A stretch of 7,994 bases of DNA from Treponema sp. UBA4328 (GTDB taxonomy: Bacteria; Spirochaetota; Spirochaetia; Treponematales; Treponemataceae). Positions 1 through 6,388 of this stretch are shown here, in pieces. Positions within the stretch are counted from its first letter, which is position 1; each line of letters opens with the position of its first letter. The position numbers and the translations under genes were made by a program. Below the pieces are notes generated by a model. That model was not told where the DNA came from, made no database searches, and worked only from the letters and a program-made list of their open reading frames with translations. Where the stretch lies: the NCBI GenBank assembly GCA_002394465.1, contig DGTU01000118.1:1-7994 (forward strand), written 5' to 3'.

Positions 1-317
1 AGACCTACAACCTGTTCAAGATCCTTAAGTTTTTCATCGATGTAGCCTGCTTTGTGTGCTGTAAGGCCTGTTACGATGTCTGTGTCCATATCAAGAACAC
101 CGATTCTTTCCTTTCCGTCTTTTCCTACAGACTTTTTGTTGTGTTCAGCCTTCTGAAGTTCCTGAAGTTTGTCAAAAAGTTTCTTTGTTCCTTCTGTAGG
201 ACCAGCGAGGAATTTCTCGTCTCCGTCATAAGGAGTGTAGTTGTTCTGGATGAAGTCGCGAACATTTACTTCTTCTTTCCAAAGTCTTCCTTTGAAACCG
301 TTCCAAGCGTCTGCCAT
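1..317 (-). CDS. pflB: Pyruvate formate-lyase (formate C-acetyltransferase), N-terminal fragment
   Basis: PflB is a glycyl-radical enzyme that converts pyruvate and CoA into acetyl-CoA and formate in the cytoplasm of anaerobes. The gene runs off the left edge; only about 105 N-terminal residues of a usual ~750 are present, so the active-site cysteines and the radical glycine are outside the window. Recognition rests on strong similarity to the PflB N-terminus: after a short leader the protein reads AWNGF, then EVNVRDFIQNNYTPYDGDE, FLAGPTEGT, and later DTDIVTGLTAHKAGYIDEKL, matching the E. coli pattern EVNVRDFIQKNYTPYEGDE ... SHDAGYI. The start ATG (complement of 315-317) has a strong ribosome site, GAAGGAGA, a few bases upstream. 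The N-terminus is slightly shorter than in E. coli. It is transcribed divergently from the exported-protein gene. Pfl needs an activating enzyme (PflA), which is not in view. Identity is very secure. Confidence 0.96.
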   Translation of the reverse strand, partial: MADAWNGFKGRLWKEEVNVRDFIQNNYTPYDGDEKFLAGPTEGTKKLFDKLQELQKAEHNKKSVGKDGKERIGVLDMDTDIVTGLTAHKAGYIDEKLKDLEQVVG

Positions 318-409
318 AAATTTCTCCTTCTTGAATGTTCGGAGCTGAGCAAAAAACCTGGAAACACAGAAAAGTAGTATCCGCCGGATGTAGATGCGAA
401 GTGACACAA

Positions 410-422
410 AATGACCGTCATT
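410..422. promoter_or_regulatory. 13-bp perfect palindrome upstream of pflB, possible operator
   Basis: AATGAC-C-GTCATT is a perfect 6-1-6 inverted repeat about 93 bp upstream of the pflB start codon. Its size and symmetry fit a site for a dimeric transcription factor. It does not match consensus sites I know for fermentation regulators such as FNR (TTGAT-N4-ATCAA) or Rex (TTGTGA-N6-TCACAA). A weaker outer inverted repeat, CACAAAA at 405-411 and TTTTGTG at 441-447, partly overlaps it. The function is inferred only from symmetry and position. Confidence 0.35.
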
Positions 423-518
423 CTAAAAATGAAGGCTGCGTTTTGTGAGAAAATTTGAGTGTGACCAAAAACAGTTCTTTACAGGGCTCGTATTTATTCA
501 AGCAATATTGTATATATC

Positions 519-540
519 TCGCCGTCATTTAAGCCGGCGA
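519..540. repeat. Small GC-rich hairpin in the pflB leader region
   Basis: TCGCCG (519-524) and CGGCGA (535-540) form a perfect 6-bp stem with a 10-nt loop. Neither side is followed by a run of T, so it is a poor fit to an intrinsic terminator in either direction. If pflB is transcribed from the candidate promoter at 558-586, this hairpin would lie close to the 5' end of its mRNA, where it could stabilise the transcript or act in regulation. It contains one of the CCGTCATT octamers (522-529). Confidence 0.35.
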
Positions 541-557
541 CTGTTTCTTGTGCATTT

Positions 558-586
558 AATATATAAAAAAAAGTCAGATTATGCAA
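558..586 (-). promoter_or_regulatory. Candidate sigma-70 promoter for pflB
   Basis: Read on the minus strand, TTGCAT (586-581) is followed by a 17-base spacer with a run of T and then TATATT (563-558). The -10 box is good and the -35 box weak. It would give a leader of roughly 230 nt before pflB. A second weak candidate is TTGCTT (505-500) with TAAAGA (481-476), spacer 18. The choice between them cannot be settled from sequence. Confidence 0.3.
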
Positions 587-657
587 CACGAAAGCAAATT
601 ATATTTAGTGTCATTTAATTTTTATTCCGTTCAGAAAACGCTACGGGTACTACTTAA

Positions 658-686
658 TTTATGCCGCAAGAATCCGATAATATAAT
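658..686 (+). promoter_or_regulatory. Candidate promoter for the exported-protein gene
   Basis: A consensus -10 box, TATAAT (681-686), lies 28 bp before the chosen ATG at 715. At 17-base spacing the -35 position reads TTTATG, a weak match. Transcription would begin near 693, giving a leader of about 20 nt. This supports the ATG at 715 over the in-frame TTG at 703, which would sit only about 10 nt from the transcript start. Confidence 0.4.
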
Positions 687-714
687 GTAAAAGTGAAAAG
701 TTTTGTGGGGTTTT

Positions 715-2112
715 ATGAAACGGCTTATTTTGTTTTTTTTGATGTCATTTCCGCTTTTTGCAGAATTTAATCCTCTTTCAGTGCCGGATTCTTCGGATAT
801 CCGTAAAAGCGTTGCAGAAAAATGGTTCTATCCGCCGCTCGACTATGTCCGTGAAAATAAAACTGAACTCAGGACGAATTCCCTGGGAGAAAAGTTCCAG
901 GTTCGGCTTGAGGAAACTGATTCAACTTTTGCCGTAATCATTGCTCCTCAGGTGATGACTGAAATCGACGTATATACTGAACGCGGCGTAAGTAACGTTG
1001 TAAGTGCCGAATATCCCTTTGATTCAAACGGTTCCTGGGTTCTGATTCGCAATTCTTCAAGCGGTAAGGTCGAAATGCTTAAGCTTTTCTTCAGTGAAAA
1101 CAGTGACGTTTACGTTCAGTTTTATAGAGATGGAAATAAAACTCTTGTTGATTTTGTAGTGGGCTCATTCTATCTTGCAAAAGGAGTTCTGCTCGGAGTT
1201 AATTTTGAGAGTCTTTATACGTACAGTTTTTCGCAGATTTATGTCCTCACAAAGAACACACTTCCATGGAAATATGCCGACATCCGCAGTGACCAGTATG
1301 ATGACAAGAAGCAGATGATCGGAGTTATGAAAAAGTTCCGGAATAAAATCGTTTATGCAGACAATGCCTGCTACGATGAAAACGACAAGCCTGCATATAT
1401 CATGACAGGAGAGCCGAGGCCTGTAGATAATGAAGATGCAGAAAAAGACCTTATTGTCCTTTCGCCGGCCGGATACATAAAGTGGGTTGTAGACGGGCTT
1501 GTAAAACCTCTTGCCGGTTCAGCGACATACATAAAGCCTTTAAGGCGACCTACAATGACCATGGATCCGATGAGTTATCAGGATGTAATTGAAGAACAGA
1601 AGGGAGTTCCGGTCAATTTCATGCTTGACTGGACACGAAACCTTGCTGCAGCGCGTCTGAGCGTTCAGTCCAATAAAAACTATCTCTATGAGGATTCCGG
1701 CGTAGACGTTACTCTAGCTCCCTTCACGGGCGAAATAACTGCTTCCGGAGACAAGCAGGTTGTCGGATACATTGAAAACTCAGGCTACCAGATTGATAAG
1801 ATTAAGCCGGTTCTTTATATACTTGCCGTCGATGAACCTAATTATATCTACCTTGCCGCAATCAGAAAGAAGGTTCCGGCAGTCAGCGGAAAGGGCGGTA
1901 CACAGGAATATCAGTTCTTTGATCAGGGAGCCGTAATAATTCCGTATTTTGACAGCGGAAAGCATTTTATGTGCAGGATTTTTGAAAACGGAGAAGAACT
2001 TTCCCTCGGAGAATTTGCTGCAAGACACAGGGATTCCTTCGTTCATTTGTGCCGAGTCAGTGCATCAAAAAAGTTTTTTCCTTACGGTTCTGAAGCAGGA
2101 ACTGAAGAATAA
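715..2112 (+). CDS. Exported protein of unknown function, 465 aa
   Basis: I do not recognise this protein. It begins with a signal peptide: Lys-Arg at residues 2-3, a hydrophobic stretch to about residue 15 (LILFFLMSFPLF) and a likely signal-peptidase I cut after Ala16. There is no lipobox cysteine, so it is probably periplasmic or attached to the outer membrane rather than a lipoprotein. The mature part (about 449 residues) has no further membrane helix, is rich in aromatic and charged residues, and alternates short hydrophobic stretches in a way that suggests beta structure. A distinctive segment is LDWTRNLAAARLSVQ at about 304-318. It has three cysteines in the mature part (219, 420, 446). 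The ATG at 715 is preferred over the in-frame TTG at 703 because GGGG (707-710) lies just upstream, the signal peptide starts there, and TATAAT at 681-686 leaves little room for the TTG. It is probably a lineage-restricted spirochaete family; this is inferred. Confidence 0.8.
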   Translation: MKRLILFFLMSFPLFAEFNPLSVPDSSDIRKSVAEKWFYPPLDYVRENKTELRTNSLGEKFQVRLEETDSTFAVIIAPQVMTEIDVYTERGVSNVVSAEYPFDSNGSWVLIRNSSSGKVEMLKLFFSENSDVYVQFYRDGNKTLVDFVVGSFYLAKGVLLGVNFESLYTYSFSQIYVLTKNTLPWKYADIRSDQYDDKKQMIGVMKKFRNKIVYADNACYDENDKPAYIMTGEPRPVDNEDAEKDLIVLSPAGYIKWVVDGLVKPLAGSATYIKPLRRPTMTMDPMSYQDVIEEQKGVPVNFMLDWTRNLAAARLSVQSNKNYLYEDSGVDVTLAPFTGEITASGDKQVVGYIENSGYQIDKIKPVLYILAVDEPNYIYLAAIRKKVPAVSGKGGTQEYQFFDQGAVIIPYFDSGKHFMCRIFENGEELSLGEFAARHRDSFVHLCRVSASKKFFPYGSEAGTEE

Positions 2113-2129
2113 GGGAAATATAATTCCGT

Positions 2130-2158
2130 TTGACCAATATTACTGATTTCTCTATATT
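2130..2158 (+). promoter_or_regulatory. Sigma-70 promoter for ychJ
   Basis: TTGACC (2130-2135), a 17-base spacer and TATATT (2153-2158) form a near-consensus promoter in the gap between the exported-protein gene and the ychJ-like gene. The start of transcription would be near 2165, giving a leader of about 16 nt with the ribosome site AGAGG at 2170-2174. The -10 box lies inside a perfect 13-bp palindrome, CTATAT-T-ATATAG (2152-2164), with a further ATATAG at 2166-2171, so a repressor could act here. Confidence 0.65.
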
Positions 2159-2180
2159 ATATAGCATATAGAGGTTATTT

Positions 2181-2681
2181 ATGGCAGAAAAAGAATTGTG
2201 CCCGTGCGGCTCAGGAAAATCTTACAGCGAATGCTGTCAGCCTGTTATTAAGGGAAAGGTAAAAGCTCCGACAGCAGAGAGCCTTATGCGTGCCCGCTAT
2301 ACTGCTTATGTAAAGCAGGAAATTGATTTTATTATTTCTTCATGTGAAGAAGGCGAGAAAATTGCAGAAATCGACCGCAAGGCAACAGAACAGTGGTCAA
2401 AGGAATCTACCTGGCATGGCCTTAAAATTCTTGGCAAACAGAAGGGCGGCGAGAATGATACGGAAGGCTTCGTAGAATTTGAAGCAACCTATACTGATAA
2501 AAAAGGCCTTCACGAAGTTCACCACGAAAATGCATATTTCAAGAAAATTGACGGAAACTGGCTCTATGAAGTCGGCGACGTTAAACCTATGACTGTAGTC
2601 CGCGAAGGTGCCAAAGTAGGCCGCAATGACCCGTGTCCGTGCGGAAGCGGATTAAAATATAAGAAATGCTGCGGAAGGTAA
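2181..2681 (+). CDS. ychJ: YchJ-family protein with two SEC-C zinc-binding motifs (UPF0225)
   Basis: At 166 residues this is close to the usual YchJ length. An N-terminal SEC-C motif (C7-P-C9-G-S-G ... C18-C19) and a C-terminal one (C152-P-C154-G-S-G ... C163-C164) flank a central NTF2-like domain with the family signature TAESLMRARYTAY (31-43) and a later NAYF...WLYEVGD segment (117-133). The SEC-C motif binds zinc, as in the SecA C-terminus. The role of the family is not established; a part in protein quality control or ribosome and translocon contact is only suggested. It is preceded by its own promoter and AGAGG ribosome site six bases before the ATG. A strong hairpin overlaps its last codons and stop, so it may be a single-gene unit. 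The family call is secure; the function is not. Confidence 0.9.
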   Translation: MAEKELCPCGSGKSYSECCQPVIKGKVKAPTAESLMRARYTAYVKQEIDFIISSCEEGEKIAEIDRKATEQWSKESTWHGLKILGKQKGGENDTEGFVEFEATYTDKKGLHEVHHENAYFKKIDGNWLYEVGDVKPMTVVREGAKVGRNDPCPCGSGLKYKKCCGR

Positions 2682-2699
2682 CTGGAGCAGCATTTCTTA
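2660..2699 (+). terminator. 13-bp perfect hairpin across the ychJ stop codon, likely terminator
   Basis: TAAGAAATGCTGC (2660-2672) and GCAGCATTTCTTA (2687-2699) are perfect reverse complements separated by a 14-nt loop that contains the ychJ stop codon (2679-2681). The GC-rich inner stem GCTGC/GCAGC followed by ATTTCTT on the plus strand has the layout of an intrinsic terminator, with the U-rich part paired to A residues of the coding sequence. Because the stem is A-rich on its left side it could also work in the reverse direction. Ribosomes finishing ychJ would cover the left arm, so termination may depend on translation. Confidence 0.55.
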
Positions 2700-2713
2700 A
2701 AATTAACGCGACC

Positions 2714-2719
2714 AGGTGG
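2714..2719 (+). promoter_or_regulatory. Ribosome binding site favouring a TTG start for the methyltransferase
   Basis: AGGTGG differs from AGGAGG at one base and lies five bases before TTG 2725. The first in-frame ATG, at 2743, has only GCGGA two bases upstream, which is too close to work well. GTG 2716 has no ribosome site. This is the main argument for the TTG start. Confidence 0.45.
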
Positions 2720-2724
2720 GAGCG

Positions 2725-3519
2725 TTGACAAAACTGCGGAATATGATTCAGCTGATTACAGGTTTTCATGCAATAGAAGAAAGAATCCGTCGTGCCGTTG
2801 AAAAACAGAATGTTTCCGGTATGACGGTTTATGTCTCAAAAACAGGTCCGAGGGTAAAAAAAATCCTCGAACTCGCAAAGAAAAATTCAGTCAGATGCGT
2901 AAATTCTCAGAACAGGGAACTTGACGATATGGTCAGGACTCTTCCTCCTGCAGCTCAGGATCACCGGGGAATAGTTCTTTCGGTAGAAGGGGAGCGGGAA
3001 GAGGCTGAAAATAAAACGGATTTTGACATCTGGATTGCTTCACAGAAAAAATCAGAAGAAGCTGCAACGGTAATCATTCTGGATTCGGTTACGGATCCCC
3101 ATAATACGGGTGCAATCCTTCGTTCATGCGATCAGTTCGGAGTATCACTTGCAGTCATGCCTGTTCGTAACAGTGCGAATGATTTTCAGGATAACGAAAT
3201 TATAGCCCGTTCTTCTGCCGGTGCAAGTGCCTATGTTCCGGTTTCCGTCGTTACGAATCTTGTAAGGAGCGTTCAGCAGCTTAAGGATGCAGGCTTCTGG
3301 ATTTACGGGGCTGATGCCGGCGGCAAATCACTTGAAAACGTAAAATTTCCGCCAAAAACGGCAATAATAATGGGCAGTGAAGGTACGGGTATTGCCCGCC
3401 TGCTTGAAGAACAGTGTGACGAGATCGTATCCATCCCGACCTGCGGCAGAATTGACAGCCTTAACGTAAGCGTCGCCGCCGGAGTCCTGCTCTACGAACG
3501 CTACCGCCAGACTGTTTAG
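2725..3519 (+). CDS. rlmB: 23S rRNA 2'-O-methyltransferase of the SpoU/TrmH family, RlmB-like
   Basis: A SAM-dependent SPOUT methyltransferase that would methylate a ribose 2'-OH of rRNA; RlmB in E. coli modifies G2251 of 23S rRNA. Numbered from ATG 2743, an N-terminal RNA-binding domain begins with GFHAIEERIRR (7-17). The three SPOUT motifs follow: D114-V-x-D118-P-x-N121-x-G123-A-I-x-R127, then M210-G-S-E213-G-x-G216, and I231-P ... S239-L-N241-V-S-x-A245 with the closing LLYE. Asn121, Arg127, Glu213, Ser239 and Asn241 match the conserved catalytic and SAM-knot positions. The start is uncertain: TTG 2725 has the better ribosome site and gives 264 aa, ATG 2743 gives 258 aa and sits closer to where family similarity begins, and GTG 2716 is possible. 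It lies downstream of the terminator-like hairpin of ychJ and 32 bp before the transporter gene. The family is certain; the exact rRNA or tRNA target is inferred. Confidence 0.85.
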   Translation: MTKLRNMIQLITGFHAIEERIRRAVEKQNVSGMTVYVSKTGPRVKKILELAKKNSVRCVNSQNRELDDMVRTLPPAAQDHRGIVLSVEGEREEAENKTDFDIWIASQKKSEEAATVIILDSVTDPHNTGAILRSCDQFGVSLAVMPVRNSANDFQDNEIIARSSAGASAYVPVSVVTNLVRSVQQLKDAGFWIYGADAGGKSLENVKFPPKTAIIMGSEGTGIARLLEEQCDEIVSIPTCGRIDSLNVSVAAGVLLYERYRQTV

Positions 3520-3551
3520 TTAGTTTTAATTTAAACCGGAGTATTGGTATT

Positions 3552-4247
3552 ATGACACTCTCGTATTTTTTTACAGTCCTGTTTACCTTTTTTGTTGCTG
3601 AAATGGGTGACAAGACACAGCTCATGCTTTTTGCGCTTACTTCTAAATATAAAATCCGTTCCATTGTTACAGGAACCCTTGCTGCGATACTCGTAATCAA
3701 CGGAATTTCCGTATGTGCAGGCGGACTTCTCAATGAAATCCTTAAAAATTACCTCTGGGTAGTCAAGCTTATTGCGACGGCTGCATTCTTTTATTTTTCC
3801 GTTACGTCCCTTAAAAGCGGTGATGAAGAGGAAGAAGGCGGTGAAAGCAGGATTTCTTTTGCTTCGCTTGCAGTATTCTGTATTTTCTTCATCGCAGAGC
3901 TTGGAGACAAAACCCAGCTTTCTGCAATTACCTTCGGGGCTACAAACGGGCTGAATCCGGCACTTCTTTTTGTCTGGATTGCCGCTTCAATCGGTTTTTT
4001 TGCAGCAGACATGATAGGACTTGTCCTTGCATTCATTCTCCGCGGAAAAACTCCGGACAGATTCTTTAAGCTTCTTGCATTTGCAGTCTTTGCGGTATTC
4101 GGATTCATTAACCTTTATGTCGTACTCAATGACCTTCAGCTCAACGATATAATGATTCCTCTTTTTGCAGGCCTTTCTGCCGTATTCATTCTGATCTGTG
4201 CACTGATACTTGTAAAAAATCGCAAATCAAATCACAATGCTGACTGA
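3552..4247 (+). CDS. UPF0016/GDT1 (TMEM165) family cation transporter, probable manganese exporter
   Basis: This 231-residue membrane protein carries the two family signature motifs E-x-G-D-K-T, at E17-M-G-D-K-T22 and E116-L-G-D-K-T121, each in the first helix of an inverted three-helix repeat. An acidic loop (DEEEEGGE, 91-98) joins the halves. The conserved acidic residues are thought to bind Mn2+ or Ca2+; bacterial relatives such as MneA of Vibrio and Mnx of Synechocystis move Mn2+ out of the cytoplasm. Hydrophobic segments lie near 4-20, 38-60, 68-86, 103-118, 137-163, 172-193 and 199-222, so there may be a seventh, C-terminal helix beyond the usual six. GGAG at 3538-3541 is the ribosome site. 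The 32-bp gap upstream is too short for a manganese riboswitch. The gene is followed after 2 bp by the FAD-dependent dehydrogenase. The substrate is inferred from the family. Confidence 0.88.
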   Translation: MTLSYFFTVLFTFFVAEMGDKTQLMLFALTSKYKIRSIVTGTLAAILVINGISVCAGGLLNEILKNYLWVVKLIATAAFFYFSVTSLKSGDEEEEGGESRISFASLAVFCIFFIAELGDKTQLSAITFGATNGLNPALLFVWIAASIGFFAADMIGLVLAFILRGKTPDRFFKLLAFAVFAVFGFINLYVVLNDLQLNDIMIPLFAGLSAVFILICALILVKNRKSNHNAD

Positions 4248-4249
4248 TT

Positions 4250-5866
4250 ATGGTTACAGAACTTTCAATTACAGTAAAACCAGAAGAAGAGAACAGCGAA
4301 AAAGCAGTTAAAAACTATATCCTCAAAAGCCTTGCGGCAAGGAATATCCGTGCATCGTTTGATGAAATTACGCCGGTATTCATAAAGAAGTCGATTGATG
4401 CCCGTCACGGTCAGATTAAGATTGTGATGCGCTTTGAAGTATATATCGGTGAAAAACCAAAAACGGCAGAAGAACTGCTTCCGAAGTGGAAACATGCTGA
4501 CGGCAAAAATGTAGTCGCAATAATCGGTTCAGGACCGGCAGGTTTATATGCGGCATTCAGGCTGCTTGAAGACGGAATTAAACCTGTAATTATTGAACGC
4601 GGTTCTGACGCTTCGATGCGCAAAAATGACATTGCCCAGATAAGCAGAAAAGGCATTCTGAATCCGAATTCTAACTTCTGCTATGGAGAAGGCGGAGCAG
4701 GAACTTTCAGTGACGGAAAACTCTATACGCGCTCAAACAAGAGGGGCGATATTTCAAAAATATACAGAATCTTCGTAGAATTCGGTGCGCCGGAACAGAT
4801 TCTTACTGATGCTCATCCGCATATCGGAACGGATAAACTTCCGGGCATAGTAAGTGCAATGCGCAAAAAAATCATTGAACTCGGTGGCGAAGTTTATTTT
4901 GATACAGCCTGTACTGAACTTGTATGTCACAAAGCTGACAATGAACTGACCGTAAGCGGTGTCAAAACTAAAAACGTAATTACCGGTGAAGAAAGAACCT
5001 TTGAAAGTGATGCCGTTATTCTTGCAACGGGGCATTCTGCTGCAGACGTTTACTCGATGATTGCAGAACTTTCTCCGGATTCTCTTGAGGCAAAAACTTT
5101 TGCCGTCGGAGTCAGGGTCGAACATCCGAGGGAACTCATTGATAACATTCAGTTTCACGGAAAGAAAATGCCGCAGGCTGCAGAATACCGTCTGACTGCC
5201 CAGGTTGAAGAAAGGGGAGTTTACAGCTTCTGCATGTGTCCGGGCGGATTCGTAGTTCCGTGTGCAACAAGCCCTGATCAGATTGTAGTTAACGGAATGA
5301 GTGCCAGCGGAAGAAACAGCAGGTGGAGCAATTCGGCAATTGTCGTTGAAAGACGTCCGGAAGACATCCCTCAGGAATTTGTTGAAAGGGCAGAAAAAGA
5401 CGGATGCCGTGCACTTGCAGGCCTCTACTGGAGGACATGGCTTGAAAAACTGACTCAGGAAAAAGGTGAGGGACAGAAGGCTCCTGCACAGCGCCTGACG
5501 GATTTTCTTGCAGGAAAAAAATCTGAAGGGCTCCCGGAAACAAGCTATACGCCGGGTGTGGTTTCAAGCCGGCTCGACGAATGGCTTCCGGAGGAAATTT
5601 CTGCAAGGCTTAAAAAAGGCTTCAGGGAATTTGACCTGAGCATGAAGGGATTTGTCTGTGATGATGCGGTTCTTATTGCTTCTGAAACAAGAACCAGTAC
5701 GCCTGTAAGAATCCTGAGAAATAAGGAAACCTTTGAATGTGCCGGAATAAAGAATCTCTATCCGGCAGGTGAGGGAAGCGGTTACTCCGGCGGAATCGGT
5801 TCGTCTGCAATGGACGGCGAAAAAATCGCAGGAGTAATCAGCAGAAAACTGTCAGGTATCAGTTAG
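4250..5866 (+). CDS. FAD-dependent dehydrogenase of the COG2509 type, 538 aa
   Basis: A large cytoplasmic flavoprotein; the physiological substrate of this family is not known to me. A small N-terminal domain (1-85) precedes the FAD-binding Rossmann fold, where G93-S-G95-P-A-G98 is followed by the ribose-binding acidic residue E116 (IIERG). Next come the family segment GEGGAGTFSDGKLYTR (146-161), HPHIGTDKL (189-197), the second dinucleotide element AVILATGHSA (255-264) and FCMCPGGFVVP (327-337). This last has two cysteines (328, 330) of possible redox interest. The C-terminal FAD-closing motif is LYPAGEGSGYSGGIGSSAMDG (503-523, quoted in part: PAGEGSGYSGGIG). The length fits the family. ATG 4250 starts two bases after the transporter stop and has no visible ribosome site, so translation probably depends on coupling to that gene. 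Its stop overlaps that of the TM2 gene on the other strand by 4 bp. Confidence 0.9.
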   Translation: MVTELSITVKPEEENSEKAVKNYILKSLAARNIRASFDEITPVFIKKSIDARHGQIKIVMRFEVYIGEKPKTAEELLPKWKHADGKNVVAIIGSGPAGLYAAFRLLEDGIKPVIIERGSDASMRKNDIAQISRKGILNPNSNFCYGEGGAGTFSDGKLYTRSNKRGDISKIYRIFVEFGAPEQILTDAHPHIGTDKLPGIVSAMRKKIIELGGEVYFDTACTELVCHKADNELTVSGVKTKNVITGEERTFESDAVILATGHSAADVYSMIAELSPDSLEAKTFAVGVRVEHPRELIDNIQFHGKKMPQAAEYRLTAQVEERGVYSFCMCPGGFVVPCATSPDQIVVNGMSASGRNSRWSNSAIVVERRPEDIPQEFVERAEKDGCRALAGLYWRTWLEKLTQEKGEGQKAPAQRLTDFLAGKKSEGLPETSYTPGVVSSRLDEWLPEEISARLKKGFREFDLSMKGFVCDDAVLIASETRTSTPVRILRNKETFECAGIKNLYPAGEGSGYSGGIGSSAMDGEKIAGVISRKLSGIS

Positions 5867-6345
5867 TCCTGAAACCAGACTGAAACGATGCGTCCCTGGG
5901 AATCCTTAAGCTTTCCTGAAACGGCAAGAATGAATTCAACCAGTGACCAGATGCCTACTCCCATAAGGAAGAAGAGCCCTGCCAGCATAGGCATTATCAT
6001 CGAGAAAACCATGTCAGAATACGTTGAATAATTATAATAATCATTTGTATATCCTGATACGCTTATGAAAGCAAGCTTGAATACTCCGACAAAGTAAAAA
6101 ATCATTCCGACTACAAAAAGAATAATCTTCGGAATTCCGAGACCTATGCGGCCAAGGTAAAAATTGTGTACTCCAAAGCATCCGAGGAAAGCAGACAGCA
6201 TTGTAGCTGCAAAACGGCTTTTCGGCGAAACAGATTCATCCCGCTGAACCGGAGCAGACACACTTTCTTCAAATTTTGTTCCGCATGAAGCGCAGAAAAT
6301 ATCAGAATCATTTATCTGAGAACCGCATTTCGGACATGATTTCAT
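5863..6345 (-). CDS. Zinc-ribbon and TM2-domain membrane protein, 160 aa
   Basis: The N-terminus is a zinc ribbon, C4-P-K-C7 ... C18-A-S-C21, followed by a polar linker and a TM2 domain. The TM2 signature is G55-C-F-G58-V-H60-N-F-Y-L-G-R66, and the second half ends with GIWSLVEFIL ... GKLKDSQGR (131-152). TM2 proteins are small membrane proteins of unsettled function. Between the two halves is an unusually long stretch with extra hydrophobic segments and a Tyr/Asn/Ser-rich loop (99-111), so there are probably three or more helices instead of two. ATG 6345 is chosen because AGGAGGT lies five bases upstream; the in-frame TTG at 6351 would fall inside that site. The 3' end overlaps the FAD dehydrogenase stop (shared bases 5863-5866). 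Upstream lies the foldback element, possibly in its leader RNA. Confidence 0.88.
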   Translation of the reverse strand: MKSCPKCGSQINDSDIFCASCGTKFEESVSAPVQRDESVSPKSRFAATMLSAFLGCFGVHNFYLGRIGLGIPKIILFVVGMIFYFVGVFKLAFISVSGYTNDYYNYSTYSDMVFSMIMPMLAGLFFLMGVGIWSLVEFILAVSGKLKDSQGRIVSVWFQD

Positions 6346-6350
6346 ATACA

Positions 6351-6357
6351 ACCTCCT
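6351..6357 (-). promoter_or_regulatory. Consensus ribosome binding site fixing the TM2 start
   Basis: On the minus strand AGGAGGT is followed by TGTAT and then ATG (6345-6343). This full match to the anti-16S sequence with good spacing excludes the TTG at 6351, which overlaps it. Confidence 0.85.
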
Positions 6358-6388
6358 GAATAAAAATCATATAAAGAATTTTAGTGCA

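Larger units (their letters stand above)
318..714. other. Divergent intergenic region between pflB and the exported-protein gene
   Basis: This 397-bp stretch is AT-rich and holds no convincing gene; a plus-strand reading frame at its left side runs antisense to pflB and is a shadow. It contains candidate promoters in both directions, a 13-bp palindrome at 410-422, a GC-rich hairpin at 519-540, and repeated GTCATT motifs at 417-422, 524-529 and 610-615. Its length suggests that pflB has a long regulated leader or several operator sites. No RNA gene was recognised. Confidence 0.6.

Noticed and set aside
54..377. Plus-strand open frame of 107 codons
   Set aside because: It is antisense to pflB over most of its length, and the pflB reading gives clear family similarity. 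It has no ribosome site.
703..714. TTG start at 703 for the exported protein
   Set aside because: It lies about 10 bases from the expected transcript start, has no ribosome site, and would place extra residues before the signal peptide.
2725..2730. TTGACA as a -35 box before the methyltransferase
   Set aside because: No acceptable -10 box lies 16-18 bases downstream; the position at 17 bases reads CAGCTG. The TTG is better explained as a start codon.
3520..3551. Manganese riboswitch (yybP-ykoY type) before the GDT1-like transporter
   Set aside because: Such riboswitches control this family in some bacteria, but the 32-bp gap is too short to hold one and no matching stems are seen.
4754..5158. 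Minus-strand open frame of 134 codons inside the FAD dehydrogenase
   Set aside because: It is fully antisense to a well-supported gene, has no ribosome site or family signature, and has the composition of a reversed coding sequence.
5852..5872. TCAGG/CCTGA hairpin at the convergent stops as a bidirectional terminator
   Set aside because: The stem is only 5 bp with an 11-nt loop and no T-run on either side, too weak to call.
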